In this document: positions 10,322 to 18,456 of the stretch, one piece after another
How the letters are laid out: the number at the start of each line of letters is the position of its first letter
Position numbering within the stretch: position 1 is the first letter of the stretch
Position numbers and translations under genes: made by a program
Assembly: GCF_003966695.1 (NCBI RefSeq)
Contig: NZ_AP018828.1
Location: forward strand, 91,001-155,000
Length of the DNA: 64,000 nt
Reading direction: 5' to 3'
DNA from: Asticcacaulis excentricus
GTDB taxonomy: Bacteria > Pseudomonadota > Alphaproteobacteria > Caulobacterales > Caulobacteraceae
The notes under the pieces: model-generated
What the model was told of the DNA's origin: nothing
Seen by the model: the letters and a program-made list of their open reading frames with translations, nothing else
Databases searched by the model: none

Positions 10322-10575
10322 TCCGCCGCATTGAGTCTGGCGCGACCTTTGGCCTTGATGGCTTCAATATCCAGTTCTCCTGCGGAACCGCTGTCGATGC
10401 CTTCACGGATCGCCTCGCGCAACGCCTCAAGTTTGGCCGCCTGAAACCGGTCATTGGCTTCCATCAGGCGCAGCGCATCGCGGATTACTTCGCTGGCATT
10501 ATTGTACAGGCCGCCCGCGACCTTCTCACGCACCATATCTTCGAGACGCGGCGTCAGGTTTACATTCAGGGTCAT
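10318..10575 (-). CDS. parD: ParD-like antitoxin (ribbon-helix-helix)
   Basis: Antitoxin partner of the following toxin, 85 residues. The N-terminal strand-helix-helix (MTLNVNLTPRLEDMVREKVA, then YNNASEVIRDALRLME) is the ParD DNA-binding fold. The C-terminal part is the toxin-binding tail. The ATG at 10575 is chosen over the longer open frame because a good AGGAG site lies just before it and the extra N-terminal codons belong to a dispersed repeat. Autoregulation of the parDE promoter is expected from the family. Confidence 0.9.
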   Translation of the reverse strand: MTLNVNLTPRLEDMVREKVAGGLYNNASEVIRDALRLMEANDRFQAAKLEALREAIREGIDSGSAGELDIEAIKAKGRARLNAAE

Positions 10576-10590
10576 GGCGTATCTCCTGAC

Positions 10591-10696
10591 TAGAGCGATG
10601 TGCGGAAAAGTGTGAGCGGTTTTCCGCAAAAACATCGCGACAAAACAAAAATTTAGAGCGAAATGGCGTTTCCGCTTGAAGTCATTTCGCTCTAAA
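10591..10696. repeat. Dispersed palindromic repeat, family A, copy 1
   Basis: About 106 bases running from TAGAGCG to TTTCGCTCTAA. It holds a hairpin (GCGGAAAAG...TTTTCCGC), the family core CGCGACAAAACAAA followed by TTAGAGCG, and a closing palindrome. Closely matching copies lie at 38441 (same strand), 30837 and 54229 (opposite strand). This copy ends 16 bases upstream of the parD start codon, so it forms the parD leader or promoter. Confidence 0.85.
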
Positions 10697-10733
10697 AGAT
10701 ACGCCCGCCCCCAAAATTGTCAATCTTTGACAA

Positions 10734-11873
10734 TCACGCCCCCGGCACCAGACACTGCGGGCCGATCTCGCGGATCGACTTGACGCCGGTGAGCGCCATG
10801 GCGACGCGCATTTCCTTCTCGAACAGACTGAGCAGGTTGGAGACCCCCGCCTCCCCCCCGGCGGCCAGCGCGTAGATAAAGGCCCGCCCCAGCAGCACAC
10901 CGTCGGCCCCCAGCGCGATCATACGCACCACATCAAGGCCCGTGCGGATACCGGAATCGGCCAGAATGGTCAGGTCGCCCTTCACGGCCTCGGCAATGGC
11001 CGGGAGGGCGCGGGCTGATGACAGGACGCCATCAAGCTGTCGCCCGCCGTGATTGGACACCACAATGCCGTCGGCACCGAAGCTCACCGCGTCCTTGGCG
11101 TCTTCCGGATCGAGTATGCCCTTGATGACCATCGGCCCCTTCCAGAAGTCTCGGATCCATTCCAGATCCTTCCATGAGATCGACGGGTCGAAATTGGCCC
11201 CCAGCCAGCCGATATAGTCGGCCAGACCCGTGGCCTTGCCCAGATATTTCGAGACATTGCCCAGATCGTGCGGCGTCCCCATCAGGCCGACATCAAAGGC
11301 CCAGTGCGGGTGCGTCACCGCCTGCCACAGGCGGCGGATCTCGGCGTGCGGCCCACTCATGCCCGAATGGGCGTCGCGGTAGCGCGCCCCCGGCACCGGC
11401 ATATCGACGGTAAAGACCAGCGTGCGGATACCGGCCGCCCAGGCGCGTTCCAGCGCGTTCTTCATGAAGCCGCGATCTTTCAGCACATAGAGCTGAAACC
11501 AGATCGGCTTGTCGCACTTGCCCTGCACCTCCTCGATGGGGCAGACGCTGACGGTCGAAAGCGTCAGGTTGATGCCGGCCTTTTGCGCCGCGCGCGCCGC
11601 CTGCACCTCGCCGCGACGGGCATACATGCCGGTCAGGCCGACGGGGGCCAGAGCTATGGGCATGGACAGCTTCTCGCCCAGCAGTTCCGTCTCCAGACTG
11701 AGCGACGACACGTCCTTCAAAACCCGCTGGCGCAGCGCCACGTCGCCAAGGTCCGACACATTGCGCGCCAGTGTGCGCTCGGCATAGGCCCCGCCGTCGA
11801 TATAGTGAAACAGGAAGGGCGGCAGCCGACGCCGGGCGGCTTCGCGGTAATCGGTCGAGGCGGAGATGATCAT
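10734..11873 (-). CDS. lldD: L-lactate dehydrogenase, FMN-dependent (LldD)
   Basis: FMN alpha-hydroxy-acid dehydrogenase oxidising L-lactate to pyruvate and feeding electrons to the membrane quinone pool. The 379-residue product has the family landmarks: [17 protein letters not shown] near residue 22, [15 protein letters not shown] near residue 75, the active-site stretch [10 protein letters not shown] with catalytic His at residue 275, and [11 protein letters not shown]. The length is slightly below E. coli LldD (396). It is divergent from kduD. Other family members (mandelate or glycolate oxidases) cannot be excluded, but overall similarity favours LldD. Confidence 0.88.
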   Translation of the reverse strand: MIISASTDYREAARRRLPPFLFHYIDGGAYAERTLARNVSDLGDVALRQRVLKDVSSLSLETELLGEKLSMPIALAPVGLTGMYARRGEVQAARAAQKAGINLTLSTVSVCPIEEVQGKCDKPIWFQLYVLKDRGFMKNALERAWAAGIRTLVFTVDMPVPGARYRDAHSGMSGPHAEIRRLWQAVTHPHWAFDVGLMGTPHDLGNVSKYLGKATGLADYIGWLGANFDPSISWKDLEWIRDFWKGPMVIKGILDPEDAKDAVSFGADGIVVSNHGGRQLDGVLSSARALPAIAEAVKGDLTILADSGIRTGLDVVRMIALGADGVLLGRAFIYALAAGGEAGVSNLLSLFEKEMRVAMALTGVKSIREIGPQCLVPGA

Positions 11874-12014
11874 GGCAAACCCAGCGATTCAAAGAATTGG
11901 AAAAGCACGGACGATGCTCTAGCATGGGGCCAAGCCCGATGACAATGCGTGGACAATCCCGTTCAATCATCATAGATCAAAATTAATCACCTCCCGTTTT
12001 ATTCAGGAAATGCC

Positions 12015-12776
12015 ATGCCCGCTGCCTCGATGTTCGACCTCTCCGGAAAAACCGTGCTGATCACCGGAGCCAATCGCGGGCTGGGTCAGGGCATGGCGCT
12101 GGCTCTGGCCGAAACCGGGGCCGATATCTGCGCCGTGGGCTCATCGGGGGCGGACACCACCGCCGAAAAGGTTGCGGCTCTGGGGCGCCGGTTCCATTTC
12201 ATCCGCGCCGATCTTACCTCCATTTCGCCCATAGAGGACATTGTCGCCGAAACTTTGAGCGTCATGGGCGGGCTCGACATCCTCGTCAACAATGCCGGGT
12301 CGATCCGCCGGGGCGACGTCACGGAATTCACCGAGGAAGACTGGGACGCGGTGATGAACCTCAATCTGAAGACCCTGTTCTTCATGTGTCAGGCCGCCGG
12401 CCGTCACATGATCGCGCAGGGCCACGGCAAGATCATCAACACGGCGTCGCTCCTGTCGTTTCAGGGCGGCATCCGCGTCCCCTCCTACACGGCGTCGAAG
12501 TCGGGCGTGGCGGGCATTACGCGGCTTCTGGCCAACGAATGGGCGTCCAAAGGCATCAATGTCAACGCCATCGCGCCGGGCTATATGGCCACCGAACTGA
12601 CCGAAGGGCTGCAAAGCGACCCCGAACGCGCGAAGGCGATTCTCGACCGGATTCCCGCCGCACGCTGGGGCACACCAGAAGATTTGGGCGGCGCGACGGT
12701 TTTTTTGGCCTCTAGCGTGTCAAATTACGTAAACGGAGTTATTATCCCCGTCGATGGGGGCTGGCTGGCGCGCTAA
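12015..12776 (+). CDS. kduD: 2-dehydro-3-deoxy-D-gluconate 5-dehydrogenase (KduD-type SDR)
   Basis: Short-chain dehydrogenase interconverting keto-deoxy-gluconates in pectin/uronate breakdown. The 253-residue product shows the Rossmann motif TGANRGLGQGMALALAETG, NNAG near residue 93, the catalytic Ser-Tyr-Lys set in SLLSFQGGIRVPSYTASKSG, and the C-terminal VDGGWLAR shared with KduD. It is followed 41 bases later by a LacI-type gene on the same strand. Function is assigned by strong resemblance to KduD; a different polyol or sugar-acid substrate remains possible. Confidence 0.85.
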   Translation: MPAASMFDLSGKTVLITGANRGLGQGMALALAETGADICAVGSSGADTTAEKVAALGRRFHFIRADLTSISPIEDIVAETLSVMGGLDILVNNAGSIRRGDVTEFTEEDWDAVMNLNLKTLFFMCQAAGRHMIAQGHGKIINTASLLSFQGGIRVPSYTASKSGVAGITRLLANEWASKGINVNAIAPGYMATELTEGLQSDPERAKAILDRIPAARWGTPEDLGGATVFLASSVSNYVNGVIIPVDGGWLAR

Positions 12777-12816
12777 TGCGTCTGCTCCGGCCCCATCCGA
12801 ACCCCTTGAGGAGACA

Positions 12817-13425
12817 ATGACCACAGAGACTCTTTCGACCACCGCGCCGCTCAAGATGGCCGATATCGCCCGCATGGCCGGCGTTTCAGTGTCCACCGTT
12901 TCGCGGGCCCTGGCCGGAAGCCCCCTGATCCCCAAGCCGCTGCGTGACAAGATCGCGGCGATTGCCGAGGAACATGGCTACGTCGTCAATCAGGCCGCCC
13001 GTAACCTCCGTCTGAAGCGCACCCGCACCATCGGCCTCGTCCTTCCCGACGACGGTGACCGCAAGCTGCGCGACCCGCACCTCTTGAGCATGATGGGCGC
13101 CCTCACCCAGGCCGTCTTCAAACGCGGCTATGAGCTGCTGGTGCTCAAGACCCCGGCCAAGCGTCAGGGCGCGTTGAAGGACCTTGTCCGCTCGCAGCGC
13201 TTTGACGGCATGCTGGTCCTGCCCGACACCGCCGCTAAGGATCAGCACGAGGCGCTTAGCGACCTCGCCCGCTACTACGCGCCGCTGGTCGTCTGGGGCC
13301 GCTTGCCGGACCAAAACTACTGCGGCGTCGAAGCCTCGACCGCCACGGATGAAAACGCCGAGGAGATGGTCGATCTGCTGTTCCAGCGCCTCAGCGAAGA
13401 CGAAAAAGCCAAGGCCGTAAAATAG
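12817..13425 (+). CDS. Short LacI-type DNA-binding protein lacking the C-terminal half
   Basis: The N-terminus is a complete LacI helix-turn-helix and hinge (MADIARMAGVSVSTVSRALA, about residues 14-33, then NQAARNLRLKRTRTIGLVLP). The protein ends at 202 residues, against about 330-350 for the family, within the first lobe of the effector-binding domain. The ATG at 12817 has a strong GAGGAG site. A strong terminator follows 50 bases after the stop and no remnant of a second lobe is seen, so this looks like a stable short form rather than a recent frameshift. It is co-directional with kduD and may regulate it; effector response and dimerisation may be altered. Confidence 0.8.
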   Translation: MTTETLSTTAPLKMADIARMAGVSVSTVSRALAGSPLIPKPLRDKIAAIAEEHGYVVNQAARNLRLKRTRTIGLVLPDDGDRKLRDPHLLSMMGALTQAVFKRGYELLVLKTPAKRQGALKDLVRSQRFDGMLVLPDTAAKDQHEALSDLARYYAPLVVWGRLPDQNYCGVEASTATDENAEEMVDLLFQRLSEDEKAKAVK

Positions 13426-13476
13426 TCTCCGTTCCCCCGATACCGTCGGGGGTTCAGTGACCCTTCAAGATAAGAA

Positions 13477-13513
13477 CAAAGCCCTCCGGAGTGATCCGGA
13501 GGGCTTTGTTTGT
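13477..13513 (+). terminator. Rho-independent terminator after the short lacI gene
   Basis: A perfect hairpin with arms AAAGCCCTCCGGA and TCCGGAGGGCTTT and a 4-base loop (GTGA), followed by TGTTTGT. It closes the kduD-lacI transcription unit. Confidence 0.9.
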
Positions 13514-13522
13514 CCGTAGCAA

Positions 13523-13560
13523 GAAGGCCGCCCGGCGAACCGGACGGCCTTCTCTTGTTT
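13523..13560 (-). terminator. Hairpin terminator for the TonB receptor gene
   Basis: GC-rich hairpin (AGAAGGCCG...CGGCCTTCT) directly after the stop codon of the minus-strand TonB receptor gene. On the minus strand it ends in TTCTTGCT, a weak U-tract. It stands back to back with the plus-strand terminator. Confidence 0.6.
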
Positions 13561-16188
13561 TTAGAACTGCGTCGAAAGGCTGACCGAGACCGACGTGCCC
13601 GGATCGTAGCGATCGACATAGACGCGCTTGTCGTTGATGGTCTGATATTCCTTGTACTCGGTGCCCATCAGGTTACGGGCCTCAAGCTGGAAGTTCAGGC
13701 CACGGCCAAAGGCGTCGAAGCCCTTGCGCCACACGAAATCGACCTGCGTGCCCGGCTCCTGCATGATGTCGGGGTCACCGACAATACCCGAACCGCGCAC
13801 CGAGATACGCTCGCTGACATAGGTGAGCAGCAGGGTGGCCTGCGACTTGGCTTCGGAGTCTTCCCAGCCGAACTGCACGTTGGCGAGGTGATCCGACTGA
13901 CCTTGCAGCTTGGAGCCGTCCTTGATGTACAGGCTGGCTTCGACCGGCTGGAAGGTGGTGCGGCTGAAGGCGATCTTGTCGCCGGCCTTCACCTTCACGC
14001 TGGAGTCGGTGAAGGTGTAGTTGGCCTGCACCAGCCACTGCTTGCTCTCGAAGAAGCCGCCCTTGATCGGGCTCTCGAACAGGCCCTTATAGTCCACCTC
14101 AAAGCCCTGAATATTGGCCTCCGGGGCGTTGACGAAGGTCTGCTGGAGTTGGGTGCCGGTCGAGATGGTTTCGACGGGCTTGTCCAGCGTCTTGTGGAAC
14201 AGGCCGGCGGTCAGGTATTCGCCCGCGCCGTAGTACCACTCATAACGGGCATCGAGGTTGGTGATCTCGGTGTCCTTCAGCAGCGGGTTACCCGTGTAGG
14301 AGCGGTCGCTATCGGCTTCGCGGAAGGTCGGCTCGGCCAGTTCGCGGAACTGCGGACGGCCGATCGTCTTGGACGCGCCAAAACGCAGTTGCATGTCGTC
14401 CTTGAAGTTCCAGGTCACCGTACCCGACGGCAGGAGATAGGTCTCCTTGATCTGGGTCGCGGCGCGCTCCGGCTTGGTGTTGGTCTGATAGAGGTAACGC
14501 AGGTCGTTACGCTCCTTGCCGCTTTCGTAGCGGAGACCGGCGGCGACGCGAACCAGCGGAATGACTTCCAGATCGGTCTTCACGTAGTAGGACGACACGA
14601 ACAGGCCGCCCTTGTAGGCTTGCGGCGAGTCCGAACCGGTTTCCCACAGTTGCAGGAAGTCCGGGCGGATATTGTAGTCGGAGAAGAGGTAATCGACGCG
14701 GGTATATTTGGCCAGCGAGTCGTTCACCGACTTGAACTCAAAAGCCCGGCGCTGGTAGTCGCGCTGGTTGTCGAGCACCGAGACACCCGCCATCAGCTTG
14801 CCATCACGGCCTTCACCGAGGCTGTAGTCCCAGGTCAGGTTGGCACCCAGATACTTGGCCACGTCCTTCAGGTTCGAGAAGGCGGTTTCATTGCTACCGC
14901 CGTTACGCAGGTCGGTAAAATAGAGGCCTTTTGTCGCCGTGTTGGAGGTGTCCAACTGATAGTTGATGAACTTGTCATACGGCGTATCGCGCACCGTCAC
15001 GGCGTAGGAGGCCGTCCAGTCGAGCACCAGCTTCGGCGTCAGGGCGTGCGTGCCGGTCAGTTGGCTGAGGCCCAACTCGCGCTGATACCAGCCGGTACGG
15101 TCCTTGCGGTAGAAGAAGCCGTTGGAGTTGAACCCGTCACGGGTAGCCGCGAACTTCGTCGTCTTGCGGATATACATGCCGGTCCACTTCAGGGTGTGGG
15201 CACCGCGCGTATAGCCGAGCGACAAAAGGCTGTTCAGCGAGACATTGTTGGCCGAGTTCGTATAGTCATCCTCGTAGTGGATGCCGTTCTTGACCGACCA
15301 GTTGTTGGAGAAGTCGGCCACGGCCACGACGCCGAACTTGCCACCCAGAACGTCATAGGTCTGACCGGCGCTGCCGTTCAGGCTGAAGTTGGGGGTCGGA
15401 CGGCCGATTTGCAGCAGGTTGAGGTCGGCATTGGTGAAGGAATGACCGATCTTCTGAAGCTCGTTGGTCGCGCCCGTGCCCGTCGCCGGGTAGGTGTTCG
15501 GGTTGACCAGCTTGCCTTTGGCCAGCGCATTACGCAGTGGATCGGGCAGGCTGCGGGCCCCGTCGTCATAGCCCAGCCAGTCGGTGGCCGAGCCGAAATA
15601 GGTGACGGTTTTCTTGCCGGTCGTTTCGCTGTTGTAACCGGTGCCGATGCCGAGGCTCAGGAAGTTGTCGCGCGGCAGGGCCACGGTCTGAAGATCGACG
15701 ACACCGCCGCCGAATTCGCCCGGATATTCCGCCGAATAGGTCTTTTGCACCGAAACGCGGCCCAAAAGCGACGCCGGGAACAGGTCGAGCGGCACAACGC
15801 GTTGCAGCGGTTCCGGCGACGGCAGCGGCGCGCCGTTCAGAAGGGCCGACGAGTAGCGCTCGCCCAGGCCGCGCACATAGATAAACTTGCCTTCGACCAG
15901 CGACAGGCCCGCGACGCGCGTCAGGGCCGTAGCGGCATTGTCGTCGCCGGTGCGCTTGAGGTCTTCGGTGGTCAGGATCGAAGTGACTTCTGCCGTGCGA
16001 CGCATGGTCTTGGGCAGGTTCTTGCCGCGCACGACGACTTCTGTAACGGCGTTGGAATCGCCGGTGGCGGCTTCCGCTGGCTGGTCGGCAGCCGTCTGAG
16101 TCTGGTCTTGCGCCACGGCGGCGTTTACCGCCGCCAGCGACGTCGTAGCCATCAGCAAGGCGCCGAGGGAGAGAGTATGCAGTTTCAT
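13561..16188 (-). CDS. TonB-dependent outer-membrane receptor
   Basis: Outer-membrane active-transport barrel of 875 residues. A signal peptide (MKLHTLSLGALLMATTSLAA...AVAQ) is followed by the plug domain. Within it are VTEVVVRGKNLPKTM, near residue 48, IYVRGLGERYSSALLNGAPLPSPEP and YSAEYPGEFGGGVVDLQT. A long beta-barrel with a terminal aromatic residue (STQF) follows. It lies 75 bases downstream of a lipoprotein gene on the same strand, with a hairpin between, so the two probably form one transcription unit delivering one substrate. The substrate is not identifiable. Proximity to pst suggests phosphate compounds only weakly. Confidence 0.92.
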   Translation of the reverse strand: MKLHTLSLGALLMATTSLAAVNAAVAQDQTQTAADQPAEAATGDSNAVTEVVVRGKNLPKTMRRTAEVTSILTTEDLKRTGDDNAATALTRVAGLSLVEGKFIYVRGLGERYSSALLNGAPLPSPEPLQRVVPLDLFPASLLGRVSVQKTYSAEYPGEFGGGVVDLQTVALPRDNFLSLGIGTGYNSETTGKKTVTYFGSATDWLGYDDGARSLPDPLRNALAKGKLVNPNTYPATGTGATNELQKIGHSFTNADLNLLQIGRPTPNFSLNGSAGQTYDVLGGKFGVVAVADFSNNWSVKNGIHYEDDYTNSANNVSLNSLLSLGYTRGAHTLKWTGMYIRKTTKFAATRDGFNSNGFFYRKDRTGWYQRELGLSQLTGTHALTPKLVLDWTASYAVTVRDTPYDKFINYQLDTSNTATKGLYFTDLRNGGSNETAFSNLKDVAKYLGANLTWDYSLGEGRDGKLMAGVSVLDNQRDYQRRAFEFKSVNDSLAKYTRVDYLFSDYNIRPDFLQLWETGSDSPQAYKGGLFVSSYYVKTDLEVIPLVRVAAGLRYESGKERNDLRYLYQTNTKPERAATQIKETYLLPSGTVTWNFKDDMQLRFGASKTIGRPQFRELAEPTFREADSDRSYTGNPLLKDTEITNLDARYEWYYGAGEYLTAGLFHKTLDKPVETISTGTQLQQTFVNAPEANIQGFEVDYKGLFESPIKGGFFESKQWLVQANYTFTDSSVKVKAGDKIAFSRTTFQPVEASLYIKDGSKLQGQSDHLANVQFGWEDSEAKSQATLLLTYVSERISVRGSGIVGDPDIMQEPGTQVDFVWRKGFDAFGRGLNFQLEARNLMGTEYKEYQTINDKRVYVDRYDPGTSVSVSLSTQF

Positions 16189-16229
16189 GGGATCAACCTT
16201 TGCTGAAGGACTTGGAGAGCAGAGCGCGT

Positions 16230-16253
16230 CGCGGCGGGGTTTCCCCCGCCGCG
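16230..16253. promoter_or_regulatory. Intercistronic GC hairpin between lipoprotein and TonB receptor genes
   Basis: A perfect 10-base stem (CGCGGCGGGG / CCCCGCCGCG) with a 4-base loop. It has no U-tract, so it is more likely an RNA-stability or partial attenuation element than a full terminator. Confidence 0.5.
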
Positions 16254-16263
16254 CTGTCGCTTG

Positions 16264-17922
16264 CTACTGGCAGGACTTCTCGCCGGTGCCCATGCCGCAG
16301 GTCCAACCCTTGTACCAGGTGTCGTTAGCGTCCTTCACGGCACCGATGTAGGTCGGATTGGTGAAGAAGCCGAGGTTGTTATTGGCCGCATCGTTGAGGA
16401 TGGTCGGGTTGGTCACCGCAACGGCGTTTTCGGTCGCACCGTTGACGATGTCGTTGGTCAGGGTCGTCGCCGTGCCGATCGAGTTGTTGGTGACGGTCGG
16501 CAGCAGGGTCGCGGTGACCGAGGACACGCGGGTGATGTTACCCGTATTCCACAGGGCTTCGGCCTCAGCCACGGTCGGCAGGGTCTGACCGGTGTTCGAC
16601 GAACCCGTCTGGACGCTCACCGAAGCGATACCGCCGCAGATGCCCATGACCGAGCGGAAGGCGACCTGAGCGATCACCGTATTGTTGTCCTGCACCAGCA
16701 GGCAGTTCGACGACGGGCTGGTGGTGCGGATGATCGAGTTCATCAGCAGAAGGCCGGTGCCGGTGTCGAGCTTCAGCGCCTGAGTATTCAAGGTGTTCTT
16801 CATGATGATGGTGGCGTTCGATACCTTCGGGTAGGCGAACGGACGCAGGGTGCCGGTGTTGACAACCGCCGTCGGCGGGCAGAAGGCGCGAACACCACCA
16901 TTGCCACCCTTGTTACACGACATTTCGAAGCCGAAAGACCCCGAGGTCGAGCGGGCGGCCTGCAGGGCGATCATCCACTGCACCGAACCCGACCAGGTGT
17001 TGTCGGTATCGAACTGCTCATCGTCATTGCCGACCAGCACGAGGTGCTTGGCGTTGACCGCGCCGCCGAAGAATTCAACGCCGTCGTCGGACGAGTTATA
17101 GACCTGAACGTAATCGACCGTGGTGCCCGCGCCGACGCCGGCGAAGGTGATGCCGTTCAGCTCCTTGCCCACATCGACCTGATAGCCGGTGTAGCGGACC
17201 TGCACGTACTTCAGCGTACCGGAATTGTCGGCGAGGCTGTTGCCGCCGAAGTTCAGACCGGCCACGGCTTCGAAAGACGCGCCGCAGGTGTTGAAGCCGT
17301 CGAGGTTGGTCGGAACCGCGTCAGTGGCGCAGGAGTTCGACGGCGCACGGCCGAGAAGGACCAGACCGCCCCATTCGCCGATCGAGTTCGAGGTCGAAGC
17401 GCCGGTGACGTTGTTCTTGGAGGTGAAGATGATCGGATTGGTCGCCGTGCCTTCGGCGAAGATTTGCGAACCGCGTTGCACGGCGATGTAGTCGAGACCA
17501 GCCGAACCGAAGACAGTGACGCCCGGCTCGATGGTCAGCACGCCCTTGCGCGCACCGGCGATCGGGGAATTAACGTTCGGCCCCATGTCCTCACCGATAT
17601 TGACGCGGCCCGAGACCGAGTAGATGACGCCGTCGAGCTTGGCCAGGGTCAGGCTGCCCGTGATGGTGTTCGGCAGTTGGCAGTTGCGGGCCTGAGCACC
17701 GCCGGCGAGCGTGATGACGCCGATATTGTCGGTGCCGGTCGGACACGAAGCCGCCGCGACACCTGACGTGGAAGACGACGACGATGACGAGGACGAGGTG
17801 CCGCCGCCGATCAGCACGCCTTCGCCCGGCGAAGCGACGTTGTCAGCCCCAAAGCAGCCCGCCAGAGCCACAGCAGCGGTAAAGCCCAGCAGACCCAGGC
17901 GGAATTTCGTGGAAGTGTTCAT
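16264..17922 (-). CDS. Secreted lipoprotein with predicted repetitive beta fold, partner of TonB receptor
   Basis: A 552-residue protein. A lipoprotein signal (TAAVALAGCFG, Cys at about residue 23) leads into a low-complexity Gly/Ser stretch with a run of nine Ser. The rest is rich in Gly, Asn, Thr and Val with recurrent turns such as GVLTIEPGVTVFGSAG, NGITFAGVGAGTTVDYVQVYNSSDDGVEFFGG and VNAKHLVLVGNDDEQFDTD, suggesting a right-handed beta-helix or similar surface fold with acidic, possibly Ca-binding loops. It lies directly upstream of a TonB receptor, which suggests a surface capture or processing protein. No catalytic motif was recognised. Confidence 0.75.
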   Translation of the reverse strand: MNTSTKFRLGLLGFTAAVALAGCFGADNVASPGEGVLIGGGTSSSSSSSSSTSGVAAASCPTGTDNIGVITLAGGAQARNCQLPNTITGSLTLAKLDGVIYSVSGRVNIGEDMGPNVNSPIAGARKGVLTIEPGVTVFGSAGLDYIAVQRGSQIFAEGTATNPIIFTSKNNVTGASTSNSIGEWGGLVLLGRAPSNSCATDAVPTNLDGFNTCGASFEAVAGLNFGGNSLADNSGTLKYVQVRYTGYQVDVGKELNGITFAGVGAGTTVDYVQVYNSSDDGVEFFGGAVNAKHLVLVGNDDEQFDTDNTWSGSVQWMIALQAARSTSGSFGFEMSCNKGGNGGVRAFCPPTAVVNTGTLRPFAYPKVSNATIIMKNTLNTQALKLDTGTGLLLMNSIIRTTSPSSNCLLVQDNNTVIAQVAFRSVMGICGGIASVSVQTGSSNTGQTLPTVAEAEALWNTGNITRVSSVTATLLPTVTNNSIGTATTLTNDIVNGATENAVAVTNPTILNDAANNNLGFFTNPTYIGAVKDANDTWYKGWTCGMGTGEKSCQ

Positions 17923-18171
17923 GTCATCTCTCCAGACCAGCGCAGCGGCGCGTCGGGAGACCCCGTTCTGAACGCACCCATGCCATCATTCGGCCTTATA
18001 GGGAGGCTGTGTGACAGAACGCCCAAACTTGTATGACGGATTTGTGTAAGCCCGAAAACCGGCACTTACCGGCGGCGGAATCGCCTCTGTAAGGCGCGTT
18101 ATGTGTCTTTGGTGTCACGTTTTCGCCTGTCAGAGCACGGACAGACTCGCGAACAGAGCGAAACATAGAGC

Positions 18172-18207
18172 AAAAAAAAGAGTGGTCAGCGCAGGGGCAG
18201 ACCACTC
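18172..18207 (-). terminator. Orphan Rho-independent terminator on the minus strand
   Basis: Read on the minus strand, an 8-base perfect stem (GAGTGGTC / GACCACTC) with a 12-base loop is followed by eight consecutive T. No gene ends here. It could end a small RNA starting near 18400 or act as a leader attenuator for the lipoprotein gene. Confidence 0.7.
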
Positions 18208-18397
18208 CAGTAGGGCCGGGGGGAAATGAGGGAAAACCCGGTTACGGACGTGAGCGTGGCACAGATAAAGCCCAATAGCAATATTGGTTATATCCTTTTG
18301 TGCGGGTTTTTGCGTGCCTCCCGCCGGAAACCCTTCTAAATTGCTACAAAACTGACGGTTTTGCGATTGGCCTTGCCTCAAAAGCGCATCAGTAGTA

Positions 18398-18420
18398 ATA
18401 CCAATGCTAAATATTGGTAT
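18398..18420. promoter_or_regulatory. Inverted repeat operator candidate upstream of the SIS isomerase gene
   Basis: Arms ATACCAAT and ATTGGTAT are perfect, separated by 7 bases, and lie 37 bases before the start codon. They share the TTGGT/ACCAA elements of the palindrome in front of the GH20 gene (26790-26807), suggesting a common GntR- or LacI-type amino-sugar regulator that is not in the window. Confidence 0.5.
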
Positions 18421-18456
18421 CAGAACCATCTGCCTCGTCACAAAGGAACCGTCTAC

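Larger units (their letters stand above)
17923..18456. other. 534-base intergenic region with operator-like repeats and orphan terminator
   Basis: This region separates the divergent lipoprotein and SIS-isomerase genes. No convincing gene was found. It holds a minus-strand terminator hairpin (18172-18207), a TGGTTATA half-motif (18286-18293) and the ATACCAAT/ATTGGTAT inverted repeat at 18398-18420. Two PhoB-like half-sites read CCGTCAT and CTGTCAC on the minus strand, 22 bases apart, about 90-125 bases upstream of the lipoprotein start. Confidence 0.6.

Noticed and set aside
13510..16206. 898-codon plus-strand open frame
   Set aside because: Antisense of the TonB receptor gene, which has a signal peptide, plug motifs and a terminator. 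The plus-strand product resembles no protein.
18130..18441. 103-codon minus-strand frame in the intergenic region
   Set aside because: It runs through a strong terminator, has no good ribosome binding site and reads like non-coding sequence.
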